64,000 nt of DNA from E44-bin46 sp964354655 (GCA_964354655.1 CAYHAL010000003.1:1-64000), one strand, 5' to 3'. Counted from the first letter of the stretch, positions 27,116 to 36,347 are shown. Program-made: numbers and translations. The notes: generated from the sequence alone by a model not told the origin.

Positions 27116-28516
27116 TTACAGCTTAAACTCGAACCCAATTTTCTCCATGGTTTTCATTGCCTGCCCCAGCACTTGTAGATGCTCATCGGTGGGCTTCAGA
27201 GTGATAACGTTGTAGCACTCCTGGAAGGTCTTTCCTAAGGGTGCCGTGTTGAAGTTCCTCTTTGGCCCTGTCCCCTCGTAGTGGGTCACCAGCTTATCAA
27301 GTAAGTAGTTCACCTTTTCTGTCTCCATGCCGGCTACAGCTCGGGCGGCATAAGCCATCATGCGTGCTTCTATTGGGGTGGTGTAGTCTAGTCTCGTGCC
27401 TTTGGCCGAGGCGCAACCGCTCATAATCTCACGACCGCTAGCAGTATCGGTAATAGCCTGCCCAGCCGCCTCCAGCAAGCACATCTCAGTGCATGGTCCA
27501 GCGGCAGTATAATACTGGTTACCGGTGATAAAGTGTGAGTGGCGCTCAATAGCCATATTGGCATGCCCAGCGATCAACAACGTCTCCCTAGCCGTTGTGA
27601 TTCCCCAGCGCACATGAGTTGGTCCATCCAGATGCCAGTCTGCTCCCACCAGTACGGGAGAGTTTAGATGAGTGGCGGTGCAAACGATGGTGGTCTCTTC
27701 GAGCCCTCCGGCCCAGCCTCCCATGATAGGCATCTGCTCACACATAACAATATCGCCGTTCATCCTGTAATGAGCAACAAAGGTAAGCGCCTCGAGATCA
27801 ATCTTGAGCTCGCATAGCTGACTTACCTCATGATTATCACATGGTCTCATTCCTTCAGGAAAATCGGCAGCGATAACTCCCGCCGTGGTAAGCGGAGTCT
27901 CAGGGCCCTAGAAGCCCATCCCGGGGCGACCAGCTCGCCGTACTGCTTCACGAAGCGCCATTGCTTCTGCTTTAGCCGCCAAAATATCCCATGGGGTATT
28001 GGATGCCAAGGGGTGTCCATAGATAGTATTCCAAACCCCGTTGACGATGCAGTCTACCAAGGGCTCCCTGGCGAATGCTTCATGCGTCTCAATAAAGATA
28101 TCCTCACTGACTGGGGCTCCAGTCGGCCCACCTTGGCACAGGGGTGGGCAGGGGTCATCAAAACTTCGGCCAGTCACACGCCGGGCATCCCGTCCCTCAC
28201 CGATGACGATCTCACGAGGGACACCAGCCATAGTGTTCAGTATCTCCTCTTCGGTGTACTTGATGACACGGCCGGTATCGATGCATAAAGTCCCACAGGT
28301 GACCAGCATCTCAAGGCCGGCCTGGAATAGGCGGTCTATCATATCCATATCAGTGGGGATAATCTTGGTCTTGTCGAACTTAAGATTATACTTTTCCTTT
28401 AATTTCCTTGCTGTTTCGGGGATGATTTTTCGATCCCATTCCGCCTCATCTACTTTGGGACCGGTAAGTGCCCGATCATAACTCTCGAACACATCACCCC
28501 TCTCTTTAACTACCAT
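27116..28516 (-). CDS. mtmB: Monomethylamine methyltransferase with in-frame pyrrolysine codon
   Basis: 466 residues if UAG at 27910-27908 is read as pyrrolysine. The codon is at residue 203, between AGRPGMGF and GPETPLTTAG, the same place as Pyl202 in archaeal MtmB. Both halves match: IPTDMDMIDRLFQAGLEML, QGGPTGAPVSEDIF, then HEVSQLCELKIDL and AGPCTEMCLLEA. The TIM-barrel enzyme methylates a corrinoid protein using monomethylamine and releases ammonia. Start supported by AAAGGAGG directly upstream. Convergent with mtbB; it has its own promoter. Confidence 0.96.
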
Positions 28517-28630
28517 TTTCGCCTCCTTTATTTTGATTAAATCTTAGTTCATCACAGCTAAAAACTAACCTGATATACCACCTCCTTTCTCTTAATTTGA
28601 CAACACTATCTCACCGTATAAAGTTATAGT

Positions 28631-28660
28631 ATATTAAGTTAAGTATCATCGGCTTGTCAA
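28631..28660 (-). promoter_or_regulatory. Promoter of mtmB
   Basis: Minus-strand TTGACA (28660-28655) and TAATAT (28636-28631) with an 18-bp spacer. A second purine-rich GAAAGGAGGTGG site lies in the leader about 60 nt before the mtmB start, in addition to the real ribosome site. The region 28661-28818 holds nothing recognised. Confidence 0.5.
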
Positions 28661-28818
28661 ATAAATGTTATGGCTCATTAATCTTTGGTGATAACTTCTG
28701 GAGGCGATAGAGCTATTGAGGCGGCAAGAACCGTAAGTATTCCATAGAGGAGGAGATAAGGAAGGATAGTATTGGACGGGCATTGGAATTATACTTGATT
28801 GGACTATCAAAATGGCTA

Positions 28819-29526
28819 TTAGCCACCTAAATAGGCTTTCTTCACCTGTTCGTTTTCACGTAAGTCTTTGGCATCGCCCTTTAAGACAATGCTACCTGTC
28901 TCTAAGACATAGGCCTTTCGAGCCAGACTGAGAGCGAGGCGGGCATTCTGCTCCACTAAAACAATAGTTTTGCCCCCTTGGCTAATATCCTTTATGATTT
29001 TGGCGATCTCCATGACTAATATAGGCGACAAGCCCAGCGAGGGTTCATCCAAAAGGAGCAATTTAGGATTGGACATCAGGCCACGCCCCATAGCCAGCAT
29101 CTGCTGCTCACCACCGCTTAAGGTGCCGGCATATTGCTTCTGCCTTTCCTTTAGAACAGGAAAATGCCTAAAAACTTCTTCCAGGTCTCGGTTTACCCCG
29201 TCTTTATCTTCCCGCAGAAAGGCCCCCATGTAGAGGTTCTCCATCACCGTCATTTGGGGGAAGACCCTTCTTCCTTCGGGAACCTGAGCAATCCCCAGCT
29301 TATTGATTTTTTCGGGTGCTAATCTATCTATTCTCTGGCCTTCAAACCAGATTTCCCCCGAGGTGGGGTGCTTTAAGCCGGAGATAGCCCTCAAGGTGGT
29401 GGTTTTGCCTGCCCCATTGGAACCGATAAGGGTAACAATACTACCCTCTTCCACCTCCATGGAGACATCCCTAACGGCGGCTACCTTGTGATAATAAACC
29501 GTAACGTCCTTTACATTAAGCAACAC
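28819..29526 (-). CDS. livF: Branched-chain-type ABC ATPase LivF
   Basis: 235 residues with GSNGAGKTTT, LSGGEQQML and LLLLDEPSLGL, all canonical. LivF is the second ATPase of a HAAT transporter. Only one livF is seen for two livKHMG cassettes, so it is probably shared. It ends the minus-strand methyl-transfer gene run (after a 110-bp gap), which ties the transporter to methylamine metabolism. Confidence 0.92.
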   Translation of the reverse strand: MLLNVKDVTVYYHKVAAVRDVSMEVEEGSIVTLIGSNGAGKTTTLRAISGLKHPTSGEIWFEGQRIDRLAPEKINKLGIAQVPEGRRVFPQMTVMENLYMGAFLREDKDGVNRDLEEVFRHFPVLKERQKQYAGTLSGGEQQMLAMGRGLMSNPKLLLLDEPSLGLSPILVMEIAKIIKDISQGGKTIVLVEQNARLALSLARKAYVLETGSIVLKGDAKDLRENEQVKKAYLGG

Positions 29527-29636
29527 TTCTTCTGCTCCTAAGTAGACTTCGATAGCATCTTCTCATTGATGCCACTTTAGTAGTTAGGATACTACAAAAT
29601 TATCTTCTTGTCAATATAGCCGAAGGAGGAACGAGG

Positions 29637-31469
29637 TTACTCCAAATGGGGATGCCTAGGGAAGTGCATACTCTCTATGAAGACCCGGCTGAAGTCCTTT
29701 AGATAGGAAAGCTCGAAGTATTCCACCTGCTCCGTCAGTCTTTGAATCTCTTCCCACTTCCCTCGATTTAGAAGGCAGAGCTTCGCTCCCTGTCCCGCCG
29801 TATTACCCACTGGCTTAATCTTGTTTAAGGGGAACTCGGGTAGCATTCCGATCCGAAGGACACTCTCCTTACTGACATAATTTCCAAAAGCCCCTGCCAA
29901 GTAGACCTTCTCCACCTCATTCAGGGTCACTCCCAACTCCCGCAACGCGATCTCTACCCCTGAGCGAATAGCTCCCTTGGCCAACTGTAGCTCTCTCACA
30001 TCCTGCTGGGTCAGGTAAATGGGTTTACTCCCATCACTCACCAGGAACTGAAGTTGGCCTTTCTCCCCCCGATGGATGCGATCACTGATGGGGAGGTTCG
30101 TCCGTTTCCCAAAGTTTCCCTTCTCATTGATTAACCCTACTTTGCAGAGCTCCCCCCCCAAGTCTATCAGTCCCGAACCACAGATCCCTTTTGGGACCCC
30201 ATCCCCAATTATTTCCAGCCTTAAATCCTTGTCGTCTAGGAAAACGTGAGCCACTGCTCCAGGAAAAGCACCCATTCCATACTTGATCCGTGCCCCCTCA
30301 AATGCTGGCCCCGCTGGTGTGGAGCATGCCAGTAAACGGTCTTTGTTTCCTAAAACAATTTCAGCGTTAGTTCCTATATCCACAAAGAGCTGGATACCTT
30401 TAGCTTGGTGAAGCCTGGTATAGAGAATACCGGCTGTGATGTCTGCTCCCACATAGCCTGAGATGCTGGGTAGGATGTGCACTTGCCCTTCTGGGTTCAT
30501 GTCCAAGCCCAGCTCTAGCGCTGGCAGTATTAAGTTATCCCTCAGCACCGGGATGAAGGGGCTATGGTCAATGTTGGAGGGGTCTATGCCCGTGAAGAGG
30601 TGAATCATAGTGGGGTTCCCTGCCACAGTGGCTTTGTAGATATGGACAGGGCTCACCCTAGCTGCTTGACACAACTGCTTAATCACCATGTTGATCCCTG
30701 AAGTTACCGCCATTTGCAGCTCCCTTAAACCCTCTTCTCCCTGCTCATGGACTTTTTTGATTCGACTGATGACATCGTCCCCAAAGCTTCGCTGGGGGTT
30801 CATCCGGGAACGTACTGCAAGCTCCACACCTGTGTTTAGGCTTAAGAGATAGCCAGCTAGGGTTGTCGTCCCAATGTCTATAGCCACACCATACTGGGCT
30901 TCGGTTGTGTCCCCTGGTTCCAGGTCTAATACATGGTTTGCTGCCCAGGTTACCGTAAATTTAAAATCCCCTTCCCTAAGGAGGTTTGGGGCTTTCCTCA
31001 GAACTTGTAGGGGGAAAGTCAGTTGACCTTCCCCGAGTTCTTCTTGGAAACGAACGGTATCCGGGCGTTGGTCCTCTTGGCTTGGCGTGGGAAGCTCTAA
31101 ATAAGCCTTTTTAACTCCGCTGTCCAAGGGGATACGAAGTACCTTGTTTAGTAGTTCCTTGGCGCGGACAAGCTCTTCTACTTCAGGAATCTCCAGAACC
31201 AAATCCCGGTCAATATGCTGGATACAGGAAAGACGCCAGCCGGCTTCAAGCTCTGCCTCTGTCAGGTGCACTCGCTCTGATTCAGCAGGCGCTCTAGCCC
31301 CCTTTGTGAAGAGGGCTCGACACTTCCCGCAGGTTCCCATCCCTCCACAAGCACTTGGCACGGAATAACCCTGCCTGACAAGAAAGTGGAAAAGGTTCTC
31401 CCCTTCTTTAGCTTTTAACCTTTTCTTCTGGGGAAGGATGACGATGTTATATGTCTTTTCCTTCATCAT
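29637..31469 (-). CDS. Corrinoid protein reductive activator (RamA/RACo-like)
   Basis: 610 residues. N-terminal [2Fe-2S] ferredoxin domain (about 1-95; CGGMGTCGKC plus a later Cys), a linker domain, then an ASKHA ATPase (about 195-600) with GVAIDIGTTTLAGYLL, FVDIGTNAEIVLGN and GICGSGLIDLGG. The family (DUF4445) uses ATP to reduce inactive cob(II)amide to cob(I)amide on methyltransferase corrinoid proteins. The archaeal RamA is analogous but carries 4Fe-4S clusters. Next to the pterin methyltransferase and MetH-like genes it is surely the reactivase for MtbC/MttC. Confidence 0.92.
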   Translation of the reverse strand: MMKEKTYNIVILPQKKRLKAKEGENLFHFLVRQGYSVPSACGGMGTCGKCRALFTKGARAPAESERVHLTEAELEAGWRLSCIQHIDRDLVLEIPEVEELVRAKELLNKVLRIPLDSGVKKAYLELPTPSQEDQRPDTVRFQEELGEGQLTFPLQVLRKAPNLLREGDFKFTVTWAANHVLDLEPGDTTEAQYGVAIDIGTTTLAGYLLSLNTGVELAVRSRMNPQRSFGDDVISRIKKVHEQGEEGLRELQMAVTSGINMVIKQLCQAARVSPVHIYKATVAGNPTMIHLFTGIDPSNIDHSPFIPVLRDNLILPALELGLDMNPEGQVHILPSISGYVGADITAGILYTRLHQAKGIQLFVDIGTNAEIVLGNKDRLLACSTPAGPAFEGARIKYGMGAFPGAVAHVFLDDKDLRLEIIGDGVPKGICGSGLIDLGGELCKVGLINEKGNFGKRTNLPISDRIHRGEKGQLQFLVSDGSKPIYLTQQDVRELQLAKGAIRSGVEIALRELGVTLNEVEKVYLAGAFGNYVSKESVLRIGMLPEFPLNKIKPVGNTAGQGAKLCLLNRGKWEEIQRLTEQVEYFELSYLKDFSRVFIESMHFPRHPHLE

Positions 31470-31481
31470 TTGTTGGGTGGC

Positions 31482-32234
31482 TTATCTAGCCTTAAGACCC
31501 CGCTGGATCCATTCCCTTTCCCCCTCAACGCACTTTTGGGTTGACTTCTCTCGCACCGTGCCAAGGGGCATAGCACAGGCATAAGACTTCCGCGGGTCCA
31601 TCATGCACGACTCAGTGAGGTGCACTCCGATGTGGCTTCCGTCGACAACGGTGAATAACTTCTTCTGTTCCCGCGTGTCCCAATCTCCGTAACCAGGACT
31701 CCACCAGTAGACTACTACCCCACCGCAATCTCTATATGCCGGACACTTCTTGCCGATACAGATGCCGTGGGTGATTGCTTGATAGCCCTCGGGGCGGACA
31801 TGGTCTTGGATTATCTCCCTCACCTTATAGGCCATGATATCCACAGCCGCTGAGCCAAACATATCCAAAATATATCCCAGAACAGAATCCCCACCCTGGA
31901 TAAGCTTCATAGCCTCCTCCTCCACACGCGGTCCAATGGTGATTATAAAAGCGGCTAGCTCTTTTGCCTCACGATGGCGAAGCGCCAAATCCCGGCTGTC
32001 AAATGAAACACCACCCTCGACCTCTACAGAAGAAGAGGTTACTCTCCCTATTTGGGAAATACCGTAACACGCTACCGGCTCTAGTAGGGTCGGCCCAATC
32101 TCCATTGCCTGGTGAAAGACTTTTTGAATAGCCGGTGATGCTTGACTCGAGTTAGGATAGCCCAAATAACGCCACACCTCATCTGAGCTTACCTCCACGT
32201 TTGAGAACTCAGCCTCAGGTACTATCTGAAGCAT
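31482..32234 (-). CDS. Vitamin-B12-dependent methionine synthase activation domain protein
   Basis: 250 residues. A stand-alone version of the MetH C-terminal activation domain, as found in acetogen and Desulfitobacterium methyltransferase operons: FDSRDLALRHREAKEL, FGSAAVDIMAYKV, RPEGYQAITHGICIGKKCP and SPGYGDWDTREQKKLF. It likely interacts with a corrinoid protein during reactivation or S-adenosylmethionine-dependent methylation. It lies 12 nt upstream of the RamA-like gene in the same operon. Confidence 0.85.
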   Translation of the reverse strand: MLQIVPEAEFSNVEVSSDEVWRYLGYPNSSQASPAIQKVFHQAMEIGPTLLEPVACYGISQIGRVTSSSVEVEGGVSFDSRDLALRHREAKELAAFIITIGPRVEEEAMKLIQGGDSVLGYILDMFGSAAVDIMAYKVREIIQDHVRPEGYQAITHGICIGKKCPAYRDCGGVVVYWWSPGYGDWDTREQKKLFTVVDGSHIGVHLTESCMMDPRKSYACAMPLGTVREKSTQKCVEGEREWIQRGLKAR

Positions 32235-32255
32235 AGCCCCCTCCTTTATCTCACT

Positions 32256-33059
32256 TTAACTCATTTTGCTTCTTACATACCGAACATATTGAAGACAGTG
32301 GGCATCAATCCCTAATAGAGCTTCTGAGGCTCGCAGGATGTTTTTCATTTCTTCATCCTTGGGATTAATAACAGCCATATCCAATCCTGCCTCAAGAAGC
32401 ATGGCTAAAAAGGCTTGGTTGAGCAGGGTGCGGCTGGGTAATCCAAAGGAGACATTGGATAACCCTGTTGTTGTCTTCACCCCTCGGCTCCCATAGCACC
32501 TCTTGATCTCCCGTATGGTATTGATGACAACACGGGCTTGGTCTGGATTACTCCCGATGGACATCACTAAAGGGTCTATGAACAACCGCTGCAGACTTAC
32601 TCCGGCTTCTTCTAGAGTATTAATTAGCTGTTCGACTTCCTGAAGGCGCTCCTCCACGGTGTTAGGCATCCCCGTCTTTCCCCCCATGGTCAGACCGATA
32701 ATATCGGCATCGTACCCTTTAACAATGGGGATGAGCCCCTGTTGTAGTCTAGGGTCATTATTGATGGAGTTGATAACAGGGCGGGCTCGACAAAGCTTTA
32801 GTCCTGCTGCCATAGCCTCAGGTTTAGGGGTGTCGATGGCTAGGCGTACCTCTCCCACCTCATCATAAATAAGCCCAATCACCCACTTCATGTCATCAAT
32901 CTCCTGCTCCATGCTGGTAGCAGTATTAATATCAAGAATGTCAGCCCCAGCCTCTACCTGCTCTCGGGCAAGACGCCGGATAGTAGCTTCATCCTTGGCT
33001 TGAAGAGCCTCCTTGACCGCTTTTCGCGTCGAGTTCAATAATTCTCCAATAATTAACAC
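32256..33059 (-). CDS. mtgA: Methyl-corrinoid:tetrahydrofolate methyltransferase (MtgA/AcsE type)
   Basis: 267 residues, a pterin-binding TIM barrel: MLIIGELLNSTRKAV, AGADILDINTAT, INSINNDP, IIGLTMGG and NVSFGLPSR. The family moves methyl groups between corrinoid proteins and tetrahydrofolate. In a bacterial methylamine cluster it replaces the coenzyme M methyltransferase (MtbA) of methanogens, so the product is methyl-H4F feeding MetF. It lies between pylSn and the MetH-like gene in one direction. Confidence 0.88.
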   Translation of the reverse strand: MLIIGELLNSTRKAVKEALQAKDEATIRRLAREQVEAGADILDINTATSMEQEIDDMKWVIGLIYDEVGEVRLAIDTPKPEAMAAGLKLCRARPVINSINNDPRLQQGLIPIVKGYDADIIGLTMGGKTGMPNTVEERLQEVEQLINTLEEAGVSLQRLFIDPLVMSIGSNPDQARVVINTIREIKRCYGSRGVKTTTGLSNVSFGLPSRTLLNQAFLAMLLEAGLDMAVINPKDEEMKNILRASEALLGIDAHCLQYVRYVRSKMS

Positions 33060-33130
33060 TTCGTCCCTCCTTTAATCGGTATCGGCTATTTTACTCTCTC
33101 TCCGTTTTCCTATTCCTCGTCCTCATTATC

Positions 33131-33493
33131 TTAATCCTTAGCCCCCACCTCTCGTGTCTTTCCCCCCAAATTGTCTAAATAGGCAATCCGGCGACGCTTA
33201 AAAACTGTTGCCGAATATTTTTCAATCTTCCATTTAGGAATTCCACATTTCTCGCATGTCCTAGAAAACCATTTATTACGAAGCCATCGGGCAGCACGAC
33301 TATTTCTAGAATCGTGTATCACCATCTGTTTATTACAATGAGTAACCACATAAGCATAAGAATCACTGGTAATTTCAAAGGTTTTGATTCCATGGAGAAC
33401 TCCCCGCCGGGAAGGCCATAGTTTTATCTTTTCTACCAATTTAAAAAGGGGGACTCGTCTCCAATAGATTTTTTTTCGTGTCTTACCCGACAA
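33131..33493 (-). CDS. pylSn: Pyrrolysyl-tRNA synthetase N-terminal tRNA-binding protein (PylSn)
   Basis: 120 residues, strongly basic, matching bacterial PylSn: KIKLWPSRRGVLHGIK, then YAYVVTHCNK, SRAARWLRNKW and the zinc-finger-like CEKCG. It binds the compact T-arm and variable loop of tRNA-Pyl and assists PylSc. It is 29 nt downstream of pylT. It is encoded more than 10 kb from pylSc on the opposite strand. Residues after CEKCG are a basic tail. Confidence 0.92.
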   Translation of the reverse strand: MSGKTRKKIYWRRVPLFKLVEKIKLWPSRRGVLHGIKTFEITSDSYAYVVTHCNKQMVIHDSRNSRAARWLRNKWFSRTCEKCGIPKWKIEKYSATVFKRRRIAYLDNLGGKTREVGAKD

Positions 33494-33522
33494 CTCTCTC
33501 CCCCATTATTTTGATCAAATTG

Positions 33523-33594
33523 TGGCGGGGGGTCCGAGAGTTACACTCGGCTACACAAATTTAGAGTCTGTGTGATCTTTCCGATTAACCCCCC
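33523..33594 (-). tRNA. pylT: tRNA-Pyl (CUA anticodon)
   Basis: A 72-nt cloverleaf fits: acceptor GGGGGGT (33594-33588) with ACCCCCC, a short D-arm (about AATC/GATC with a 5-nt loop), a 7-bp-closing anticodon arm with loop CTCTAAA (anticodon CUA), a very short variable loop (AG), T-arm CCGAG-TGTAACT-CTCGG, discriminator G and encoded CCA. A single base between acceptor and D-stem, the small D-loop and the tiny variable region are tRNA-Pyl traits. It lies between pylD and pylSn. Confidence 0.95.
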
Positions 33595-33609
33595 GTTTTT
33601 ACCATGCCT

Positions 33610-34440
33610 TCACTGAACACAACTGGCATGAACAAACATGGTAGCCACACCAATCTCCAGCACATCATGAATCAAACGCTCTTTGACCAAGAAATAAGCC
33701 TCTTCACTTAATCCCAGCGGTATCCCGGGAGCAGCAATAAAAGTTTCTGGCTTGATATGTCTTGCCTGTATAATATTAGCCGAAGGTGAAGCATCAAAAA
33801 ATACTGTATATCGCCTAAGTGCCTCTTCTAGATTCCTTTCCACTGTAATTTCATGCCCTTTAACCAGTGACTCCATTCTATCTTGATTAGGGTCAAAAGC
33901 TGCTACCTTCGCTCCCTTCTTTTTAAGAGATAAAACTGCATTCCAGCCCACCCGACCTGCTCCCCCAATCACTAACACCTGGCGCTGGCTTAAATCTCCT
34001 GCCATGGCTTCTAATGCCGAAACATATCCTTTTGCTGTTGCCTCTACATTATCAATAATCCTCCTTAAGGGAAAGTTCAGGGCAATAAACCGGTTATCAT
34101 CAGCCAAAAAAACAATGTCTGCGCCTTTCTCAATCCCTTCCGCCAGTCCAGCTATATCGCTATCCCTTGTTTTAAAAGCATTAACTCCAATGTGAATCAA
34201 AATTCCTTCAACCGCCTCAACAAAGTTTTCAATAACTCCTTGTCCCGAGGTTATGGGAACCACAGCTACCGTATGGGAACCGATGGCAGCTCTTACCTTT
34301 TCTTCGCTGTCTTCTATAGAGCGACTGGCAATCTCTTTGAGTGACAAACCTGTTTTTCGAACTAACTCAGCCTCATAGGCAGGAAGTTTCTGTATTATAT
34401 CCATTATATCTTCTTTTTTCAGGCGCGTCACCTCATTCAC
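33610..34440 (-). CDS. pylD: Pyrrolysine synthase PylD
   Basis: 276 residues. N-terminal helical domain and a Rossmann domain with VLVIGGAGRVGWNAVLSL and FDASPSANII. PylD oxidises the lysine-epsilon-methylornithine made by PylC and closes the pyrroline ring. It is followed by pylT after 15 nt. Preceded on the same strand by a 47-bp pylC 3' remnant, so the gene order pylC-pylD is preserved only as a scar. Confidence 0.95.
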   Translation of the reverse strand: MNEVTRLKKEDIMDIIQKLPAYEAELVRKTGLSLKEIASRSIEDSEEKVRAAIGSHTVAVVPITSGQGVIENFVEAVEGILIHIGVNAFKTRDSDIAGLAEGIEKGADIVFLADDNRFIALNFPLRRIIDNVEATAKGYVSALEAMAGDLSQRQVLVIGGAGRVGWNAVLSLKKKGAKVAAFDPNQDRMESLVKGHEITVERNLEEALRRYTVFFDASPSANIIQARHIKPETFIAAPGIPLGLSEEAYFLVKERLIHDVLEIGVATMFVHASCVQ

Positions 34441-34471
34441 CCTCTGGACGATGAAAATATACCAGCAAGAC

Positions 34472-34518
34472 CCACCCCTTCAGACTGGCTTTGGAAGCAG
34501 TGGGTCTTCCAAGGTAAC
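34472..34518 (-). pseudogene. Remnant of pylC 3' end upstream of pylD
   Basis: Reading the minus strand, 34518-34472 aligns to the end of pylC (24617-24664) with a few substitutions and a one-base deletion; shared core CTTGGAAGACCCACT then GCTTCCAAAGCCAG. No other part of pylC is present here. Confidence 0.85.
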
Positions 34519-34557
34519 TCTATCTTGAAACTTGCATCCCTTTCTTGGCTATCGAAA

Positions 34558-34588
34558 ATTCTAACATACCCCGCTCGCTCCTTGTCAA
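34558..34588 (-). promoter_or_regulatory. Candidate promoter of pylD-pylT-pylSn operon
   Basis: Minus-strand TTGACA (34588-34583) and TAGAAT (34563-34558), 19-bp spacer. Divergent from the mttB promoter 50 bp away, which has the same long spacer. Confidence 0.45.
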
Positions 34589-34635
34589 GCGCAGTAGCTT
34601 TCCCCCCTGATTCAACTCCTAGCTTTCTGAAGAGT

Positions 34636-34666
34636 TTGACAAAATCGATTCTAACGGTGTTATAAT
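34636..34666 (+). promoter_or_regulatory. Promoter of mttB-mttC
   Basis: Consensus TTGACA (34636-34641) and TATAAT (34661-34666) with a 19-bp spacer. Such spacing is suboptimal without an activator and is typical of MerR-regulated promoters; no clear dyad is visible. Leader of about 200 nt. Confidence 0.55.
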
Positions 34667-34787
34667 GAAGCCAAACTGGTTAGTATTCCCTTCCTTTATA
34701 AGCCTGGTGCTGCGCTAGCACTGGGGAAATTTATAGCATAATCGGTCTTGCTGACGCTAGTGTAAAGGCAAAAGAGTGGATCCCAAA

Positions 34788-34829
34788 ATGGTGAAAGGAG
34801 GTGAGAAATTAGGGTTAGGATTAATTTAG
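34788..34829 (+). CDS. Possible UAG-ending leader peptide upstream of mttB
   Basis: ATG at 34788 opens a 13-codon frame ending in UAG (34827-34829), in the same frame as mttB. Reading through UAG continues without another stop into the mttB ATG at 34875. A weak GAGTGGA lies upstream. It may be chance, or a pyrrolysine-dependent leader; no homologue is known to me. Confidence 0.2.
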   Translation: MVKGGEKLGLGLI

Positions 34830-34874
34830 TTTCAAAATAGTGAGGTTAAAAAAATTAAAGGAAGGAGGGGAAAA

Positions 34875-36347
34875 ATGATTAGAGGAACGAGAGCCTCATA
34901 TACACAACTTTCAGGCTGTGGTCTCAATATGTTTACCGATGATGAATTAGCTGAGCTGCATAGAGCCACACTGGATGTTCTAGAAGATGGCGGCATCATG
35001 GTGCTCAATGATGAAGCGCAGGAGATTTTCTACTCCCACGGCTGTAAAGTCGATAAGAAAACTAACATCGTCAAGATACCCCCTTACCTCGTCAATGAGG
35101 CAATAAATTCAGCTCCATCAAAGGTACTGCTTGCCGGTCGAAATCCCAAGTATGACATCGTCTTGGAAGGCACCAGGGTGGCAAACACCACCTTTGGTGT
35201 AGGCATAAAGGTGCTTGATTTAGACACGGGCAAACACAGAAACTCGACAAACAAAGATCTGGCTGAATCCGCAATATTAGCCGATGCTATTGAGGGAGTA
35301 GATGTTTTTACCCAGTCAGTGGTCCCCAGAGATGCACCTAGTCAGGTGGAAGACCTTATTGCTGCCGAGACATGTCTTAGCAATTGTAGCAAACACTTCC
35401 ACCATGTTGATATATTGTCTACCGAGAGTGTCAGAAGGTATTTTGACATGGGTGCTGCCATAGCCGGAAGCGCTGAGGAGATGAGGCGGCGACCGGTTTG
35501 TTCTATTCTAATCTGCCCGGTCAGCCCGTTGCAGCTTAGTCCTGAAGCCTGCGAGGTTATTATTGAATCGGCAAGGTTAGGCATACCCTGTAACATTTTG
35601 TCAATGGCGCTATCTGGGGGTACTGCCCCAGTCACCAATGCAGGAACACTGATAGTCCATAATGCCGAGGTGCTGGGGGGCATAACTTTAAGCCAGCTTA
35701 CTAAGAAGGGAGCACCGGTAATCTATGGCAGCTCCACCACCATGTTCGATCTAGCCCTGGCCATCGCACCGGTGGGAGCACCGGAAATGGGCATGATAAG
35801 CGCAGCGGTAGCCAAGCTTGGCCAGTATTACAACCTGCCGACTTATGTCTCCGGGACCTAGGCAGATTCTAAGGTACCTGATGCGCAGGCAGCTCACGAA
35901 AAAACGATAACAAATCTGCTGCCGGCCATCGCTGGGGCTAATCTGATTTATGGCATGGGTATGTTAGAATCAGGACAGACTTGGAGTCATGAGCAACTGG
36001 TAATTGATAACGACATTGTAACTATGGTTAAACGGGTGATTCAGGGGATCGACGTTACCGATGATACAATGGCCGTTGACATCGTAAAGCAGGCTCATAA
36101 GATAAAAGACTTCTTACATCAGAAACACACCATTCAGTTTATGAGAAGTCAATCAAGACCAAAATTGATTGACCGCACTACCCGGGGAACTTGGGAGGCT
36201 AAGGGAGGCAAAGATTTAACCCAGAGGGCAAAAGAAGAAGCACGCAGGATCATAAAGACCCATCAACCTGAGCCTTTAAGCGATGATGTAAAGAAGACGC
36301 TACGCGAAATTGTTGACAGTGCTAGAAAAGAACTTGTACCTGATTGA
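34875..36347 (+). CDS. mttB: Trimethylamine methyltransferase with in-frame pyrrolysine codon
   Basis: 490 residues if UAG at 35859-35861 is read as pyrrolysine (residue 329), between PTYVSGT and ADSKVPDAQA, the known site of MttB. The N-terminal half (LHRATLDVLEDGG, SALSGGTAPVTNAG-like segment, PVIYGSS) and the C-terminal half (AGANLIYGMGMLESGQT, near DFLHQKHT) both match MttB. The frame after the UAG is open for 161 more codons. Strong GGAAGGAGGGG ribosome site. It demethylates trimethylamine onto the corrinoid protein encoded 37 nt downstream. Presence of UAG separates it from the non-Pyl glycine betaine (MtgB-type) branch. Confidence 0.97.

Noticed and set aside
34690..34790. Cobalamin riboswitch in the mttB leader
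   Set aside because: The leader has a small hairpin but not the conserved B12-box sequence; not supportable by eye.
35955..36347. Separate 130-residue protein starting after the mttB UAG
   Set aside because: It is the C-terminal part of MttB in the same frame; the UAG is at the known pyrrolysine site, and no ribosome site is needed or seen.
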